From positions 6,223,501-6,287,500 of the forward strand of contig NC_084669.1 in assembly GCF_028389875.1 (NCBI RefSeq): 64,000 nucleotides of DNA. Reading direction: 5' to 3'. This document shows, one piece after another, positions 58,875 through 64,000 of the stretch (the first letter of the stretch is position 1; each line of letters opens with the position of its first letter). The notes below the pieces were generated by a model, which did no database searches, had not been told where the DNA came from, and worked only from the letters and a program-made list of their open reading frames with translations. Source of the DNA: Rhea pennata (lineage: Eukaryota > Chordata > Aves > Rheiformes > Rheidae). A program made the position numbers and the translations under genes.

Positions 58875-61800
58875 CCAAGGTTATAAATATTTATGTTGTA
58901 CTCAGTGTCCAGATACAGAAAATATTCACAATCTGTAGTGCCTGTAAAAAAGCAAAAACTGTTGTTACACTTTCTACTCAGCCTGAAAGAGAAACTGAAA
59001 GTGGCACAGTGATCAATGCAAGGGAAAAGTAGTTGAAACATTGCCCTAATAGTTTTCCCTTGTCAACTTATATTTGTGCTACACAATACACTTTTTAGTA
59101 GCTTATGCAGTCTGAATTGGAAGGGTCCATGGGACATGTTACATATCAACCGGTAAAGCATCTGCTAAACTTTGGCTAACTTTCCTTTTCTTCTTCATTC
59201 CTCAGTGTTAACACCTCTCCAATATTTACATATATGGCTTACTTCCATTTAAGTTAGTTAGGGACAGTGAACTTAGCTTTTAAAATAGAACTAATTAGCT
59301 TTGGAGTTTTTTTTTGGGGGGGGGGGGCATTCAATACCAATGTTTTGGTTTTTGAGCTGTTTTAGTAACAAACCCCCCCTCCCCCCCTCAAAAAAAAACT
59401 CCCCCCATGCCAAAAAGATTACTGGCCAAAAACAAACAAACAAACAAATTACTGAGAGTTTCATGATGGAAAATGTTCTGTTATTCAACATCATTATCTT
59501 TTTATTGTATGCTACAGAACTGTTAGAAAAAAAAATACATTCTCAACAGATCAGAGGTTGCAAGAAAAGAGCATTTCCGCTTGCTTCATCACCACTATTT
59601 ATCTATGTTTTCACCTATCTTTCTGCTCACGTTCTTTATTCATGTCCAAATACACTAGCAATAGCACCATTCTCTAGCCTCAAGAAACATGCAGAGTCAA
59701 GTAAGTTTCTGAAGCTTCCATTGACTACAAATAAGCCTTGCTAGTTATCAGTAGTACTGCCTACAAGTCACCTTCTCTTCTCTGTTCATGTCTACCATAG
59801 ACTTTTACTTTAAATCCTTTTAGATTTTTCCTCATGTTATTTCAGGAGCAATTACGTCTACTGCATCTTCATTAGCACTGGAGCCTTAGGATTCCTCACC
59901 AGTGGAGCTGAAAATTTCTTCCCAGACTAAACCTTCATATTTGCCTTCCTGAAGTCTTATATGGCTGTCATCCTGTGTTAGAAGAAAGCTCACGAGGAAA
60001 TTTGACTGGACGCTGGGTAAACAATTAAGCTGAAATCATCCTTTCAAAGAGAAATCATCCAGAACACACCTTGAACTACAGTTTTCTGTAGTTTTAAAAC
60101 TATTTCTACATTTTTTTATTGGGGGTGGGGGGGAGGGAGGAGGAATACCCAGTACTGAGCTACCTCCTGTCTATGGGGAACATCATCTTCCCAAAGTTAC
60201 CTTGTGCTCCTGTTCTGCTTTCTCCAATATTAAATATTCCAGAGTGAAATACTCTGACAAACTTCCTTCTCATTCACTGAGAAACAGCACTTATCAGCTA
60301 TCCTCTAAAATAAGAAAGACTACTAAATTTAACCATAACGATTACTAAGTATTTATCGAATACATATAAACAAGCTGAAAAGATAACAGCATTTTAGTCT
60401 TAAGGATTAAACTTAAGATAATGGTAAGTTTTTTGGTGATTAAACTACATTGTTTTTAATCCTGTACCAGTCTGTACCTGTCAAAAGGCCTGTTCTCAGG
60501 AACTCCCATACAAGTAAGTGTCCTGGAAGTCCTTTCAATGTAAAGCTTACCCAATAAATATCAGTTTTGACCCCAAAAGATACCACCTTTTACATGGCAT
60601 ATTTTCATGACCACTGAATTTAGACTAAACTTTGTCAAATACAAATATCTTTAAGCAAATAATATGAAATCATTGCATTTTTCCCTCAAGTCATAGTAAG
60701 TGTCCCGAGCATGGGTAGCAAAGGAGATTCAGCATACCGGCCTCCTCCCAATCAACCACAATATTCATTTTGCAGTAAAAAAAATGAATATAGAATATGT
60801 ACAAATTACGAGCCACCACAGTTAAAATACAAACATTAAGTCTTGCCCTGTGGCAACTCCTTACTTGTCATACTTGTGCTCATCATTTGCAATATTGCTA
60901 CATAATGGCAGTCACATAACACACACTTGCACTGTTAGGTGACAAAGCAGTAAGAGGGACATTCCGGAGAATGTATAAGAAGAACATAAAATTGTTGACA
61001 GTTTGTAAGGGGGAGGGAAAGGCTACTCCAGTTACCAGCTGCTACATACAGAATCCACTGACACTGTTTGGTTCATGGTCCAAAAAAACCAAAACACTAC
61101 AGTTCCCATGCAAGTTTTGTACTTTAGACATGGGGCAGAACACTGCCTACAAAAATTCTAGTAAGTATGCTTAATTGTCAACTGAGCTTTCACATGCCCT
61201 CTTTTCTTAATGGCCTTGCATTGCATAAGCTTGTGTGCTCATTCTGACCGACACATACAAGGATGTTTAACTTCCAGCCATGGCAGACATAACACTAGAT
61301 CAGAGGCACAAGAATGTTTGTTTCCTTTCCAAGAAAAGAAAGATTCTCCATTTCTGCTTTTAAAACTTCATACCACAACTCTTGCATTTATCTGATGAAA
61401 TAAACAATAAAACCAAAACCTTTGTAATTCTGTGAAGTTTTTGTACTTACTATATTTACTAAGTACTGGCATCATTACATTCCTGTATGCTACTGTATTC
61501 TACTATTTTCACTCATACATTCTTCAGCAAGATACTGAAGACTTTTTCCATTTTGTAGGTTCATAAATAAGTCCAATCTCAAAAAAAACACACACACACA
61601 AAACTACTAACTCCACATTGAGAAATACTCTGTCCACTGATACACGATAAGGTTTTCTTAAATAAGGGCTGAATATCACCTCAGCTTCTATGTATGTTTT
61701 CACATAAGACCTGTAATGCTATCTTGTTTTGCTAAATACTCAACTGCAAAATACTCCAAACCAGATTTATTTCACAGGCTGAATTCTTACTACAGAGCTA

Positions 61801-63093
61801 GTAAGACAGATTAATAAATTCAGACAGGACAAATTAGACTTGACAGACTAATCAAACCATGTAACTTACAGTGTCACTTGCATTTCATAGTGAATATATG
61901 TTGTTCATATGTAAGCCCACATGTACAAAGGCTGCCTGAGCCTTAGTACATGGAAATCAATGAAAAATAATATTCTTTCTTATACTTTTAGATAAACCCC
62001 TGCAGACGACTTATCAAAAACAGTATAAAAAGTAATTCTTAACACAATAGCTAGGAAACAGAACAGTTTCAGATAGACATCTCATGCATGACTTACTATG
62101 AAATGGTAACCACTGAGAAGAGAGGAAAAGTGGGACACAGTCACATCACTTAAGTACTCACCTCTCCAGCTTTTTCTCAATAATGGGCACATCTAATCCC
62201 ATTGCTTGCTTTGTGATTCGCAACATTTCTGCAATGCACTGAAGAGTGTCTGAAATCCAATTAGCAGCCTGTCAGACTCTTAGAAAGCCTAAAATCTTTT
62301 ATTTTGAAATCTAAAATTAGACTAATTTGTCACTTAATGAAATGTTTTATTTTTCCTCTAATAGTTGAATCTCAGAAGTTACAATTCAAATTTAAAATCT
62401 TATTAAATAAGCTTAAGAAAAGATTCTCATTAAACCCTAAAAACTGGATATAAGTGAATTCTCTCCTCAAAAGATATCTTGGAAGTGAGAACCAACAAAA
62501 CATGAATTGTTTATTCTAATCCTTGTTTACAAACCTCAGTGCTCTAGGTAAGTGATTTTTCTCCTATTAGTATTCACTTAATTTAGTTAAGCAAGAAGCA
62601 AGACATCTCTAGTTATTGATTTCACTAAATAAGTTCCTAGGACAGAAGAAATGGATTTAAGTGTATTTTATCAGGTTTTCGAGAAAAAAAAAAAAAAAAA
62701 AACTCCAGTGTCCAGCTCTTACATAGAAAAATATTGCTTTAAAACCATCTGAACTGTATGTTTCTTTGTATACAAAAATAGCAGTAGTTTAGTGTTCACA
62801 TAAGAAGCTACATACATACATTTCTTCTCACAGAGAAGTGGGTTGTATTAAAATTTATCTTTAGAAGTTACTCCAAGAATCATAGAAAACAGTGTTTATA
62901 TAGAAATAAGTGTTAGTATATCAAGTAAACTTTCAACTATAAAGCTTTCATGTATGAAACAAACCTTTTCCATCTTCTTCAGGGTTGCGTACCACAGCTC
63001 TAAGGGTGTGAAAATACCCACTTGTTTCTTTGTATTTGTAATGCAACCTCATGCAAGAGAACTTGGGTTTGCCAAAGAGAGTAGGCTCAGGTC
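57453..63093 (-). CDS. INPP5F: INPP5F (SAC2), C-terminal part: three coding exons, about 449 residues
   Basis: Endosomal phosphoinositide phosphatase of the Sac family, now regarded mainly as a PI4P 4-phosphatase (family knowledge). Only the C-terminal part is in the window. Visible: the end of the hSac2 homology domain (GPEPTLFGKPKFSCMRLHYK, YFHTLRAVVRNPEEDGKD, TLQCIAEMLRITKQAMG) and the long Ser-rich, probably disordered tail ending KEMFMQCQTRIIQI. The Sac catalytic core with its CX5R motif would lie beyond 64000, so catalytic residues cannot be judged. Exon phases agree (G|AC, AG|G). The gene is convergent with MCMBP. Confidence 0.96.
58842..58869. repeat. (AT)n microsatellite
   Basis: Pure alternating AT, about 14 units, in the last INPP5F intron. 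Confidence 0.95.
59303..59402. repeat. Imperfect inverted repeat made of homopolymer tracts
   Basis: Left arm 59303-59327 is GGAG, nine T, twelve G. Right arm, about 59378-59402, is the complement: C tracts interrupted by T at 59380 and 59388, nine A, CTCC. Thirteen bases pair perfectly and most of the G/C part also pairs. Spacer about 45-50 bp. Confidence 0.85.
60121..60143. repeat. G-rich tract, possible G-quadruplex
   Basis: GGGGGTGGGGGGGAGGG followed by AGGAGG; enough G runs for an intramolecular quadruplex on the plus strand (template strand for INPP5F). Confidence 0.6.
62162..62249 (-). CDS. INPP5F: INPP5F penultimate coding exon
   Basis: Acceptor GATTTCAG, donor GTGAGT. Encodes DTLQCIAEMLRITKQAMGLD and VPIIEKKLER. 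88 nt; found from conservation and exon phases. Confidence 0.95.
62250..62964 (-). other. INPP5F: INPP5F intron between its second- and third-last coding exons
   Basis: 715 bp GT-AG intron with a 17-19-nt A tract at about 62684-62702. Nothing else recognised. Confidence 0.85.
62965..63093 (-). CDS. INPP5F: INPP5F coding exon, third from the end
   Basis: Acceptor TTTCTCAG, donor GTTTGT. Encodes GPEPTLFGKPKFSCMRLHYK then YKETSGYFHTLRAVVRNPEE, part of the hSac2 domain. 129 nt; starts and ends in phase 1. Confidence 0.95.
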
Positions 63094-64000
63094 CTGAGAA
63101 ATAAACCAGAAAGGTAGAAATGATTTTTGATAAGATATTTGGTTTAGATGTTTCTGTAACTCAGGCTATTAGTTCACAATAAAGTGAGACAGATCTTTCC
63201 ACTGAATTCTAACGAACTGCAAATCTGTAATGAAATTGGGGAGGATTGGACATGGGGAAAGAGAGGGCAGAATTCCCTCCCTTCTCCAACTGAAAAGCTT
63301 TTGCTTTAGCAATAGAAACAAGTATCACACCTACTTTAACAGTACCATAAGTTGAAAATGCGAGATTTAACCAGTGGATGTTATTTATACTCTTTAATCA
63401 AATTAATCAGCATAACAAGATGATTTCATAATAGCATGTTTCTAGTTATAAATGGCTTTTCTTTGCTGCATAGTTCTGACTGTTAAATCATGCACACACA
63501 CTCCTTAAAGCACACTTACAGTGAGTTTGTTAAAGCCAAAAAATAGGTGGGTTTATGTGTATTCCCACTCAAGCTAGGGAATCTCTCTCAAACTGCTAAT
63601 TTTTGTTTTAATTTTGAAAAATAAAGTGCAGTCACTGTAGTGAAACTTAGACCTGGCTAAAGAATTTTTTAAAAGCTGTAGAACAATCTAAGTTTTACTC
63701 AGAACTGTCTACTCTGTATGGATCAGAGCACCTGTATATCATACATGCATACCTGTGACTACACTGATCAAATTGTTACTCTAATTTGATAAATATTTAG
63801 ATTGATTTTGATTAAAGTGTTTAGAAGAGTTTGAACAAGGGAACATTTTTAGAAACCTATCAGGTGTCAGAGTTTCCATTTCAAGCAGTACCAGAAGGCA
63901 TTTTGACAGTCATGACTGTGAGAGAACACACAGGCTCGCGCTTGGTAGTTGTTAACAGCAAGACATTTCTAGCTACAGTAGACTACACAGGAGATATGCA
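63094..64000 (-). other. INPP5F: INPP5F intron, cut by the window edge
   Basis: AT-rich sequence above the acceptor at 63094. I searched for the preceding hSac2-domain exon and did not find it, so it lies beyond the edge. Confidence 0.75.

Larger units (their letters stand above)
58585..62161 (-). other. INPP5F: INPP5F last intron
   Basis: 3577 bp GT-AG intron. Contains an (AT)n microsatellite (58842-58869), an imperfect inverted repeat of T/G and C/A tracts (59303-59402) and a G-rich stretch (60121-60143). No coding exon is needed here: the flanking exons join in frame as KKLER|KSSKPHED, as in the family. Confidence 0.85.

Noticed and set aside
58876-58941. Exon-like 66-nt segment in the last INPP5F intron (strong acceptor TTTTTTACAG, GT donor)
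   Set aside because: In the phase set by the flanking exons it reads into TGA within a few codons, and the neighbours already join as in the family. At most a rare poison exon.
1-64000. CRISPR arrays, tRNA/rRNA genes, operons, integrated viral genes
   Set aside because: I looked for regularly spaced repeats, tRNA-like cloverleaf motifs and retroviral landmarks and saw none; the window is ordinary vertebrate nuclear DNA.

Overview
This is nuclear DNA of a vertebrate, almost certainly a bird. Several repeats are CR1 LINE 3' ends with the typical avian tail (TCCAGAGGTCCCTTCCAACC... followed by ATTCTGTG units). The three recognisable genes are spliced vertebrate genes in the order SEC23IP (-), MCMBP (+), INPP5F (-). 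As I recall, the same neighbours sit together on human 10q26. Introns and flanks are AT-rich. The only strongly GC-rich stretch is a CpG island at about 35.5-36.7 kb.

Layout. 1-10.2 kb: intergenic or distal 3' flank, with a CR1 copy of about 850 bp (5585-6428), a decayed CR1 (about 9230-9656), a CR1 tail scrap and simple repeats; no gene supported. 13.6-35.9 kb: SEC23IP on the minus strand, 18 coding exons that join in frame to 992 codons. Its 3' UTR probably runs down to about 10.2 kb. 35.9-36.3 kb: head-to-head promoter, with the two start codons only 344 bp apart. 36.3-53.3 kb: MCMBP on the plus strand, 16 coding exons that join to 634 codons; intron 5 is a minor-class (U12-type) AT-AC intron. 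53.3-57.45 kb: tail-to-tail gap holding both 3' UTRs. 57.45-64 kb: the last three coding exons (about 449 residues) of INPP5F on the minus strand; the phosphatase domain lies beyond the right edge.

The genes are housekeeping genes of different pathways: SEC23IP acts at ER exit sites (COPII), MCMBP in handling of the MCM replicative helicase, INPP5F in endosomal phosphoinositide turnover. They share a promoter (SEC23IP/MCMBP) or a 3' boundary (MCMBP/INPP5F) but do not form an obvious functional system.

I read every exon junction by hand. Phases add up exactly across all 18 SEC23IP and 16 MCMBP exons, with no frameshift or premature stop. I found no CRISPR, no tRNA or rRNA gene and no candidate for a novel multigene system. 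The best observations are the AT-AC intron, the crossed YY1-like elements with in-frame upstream ATGs in the promoter, and a few local inverted repeats.
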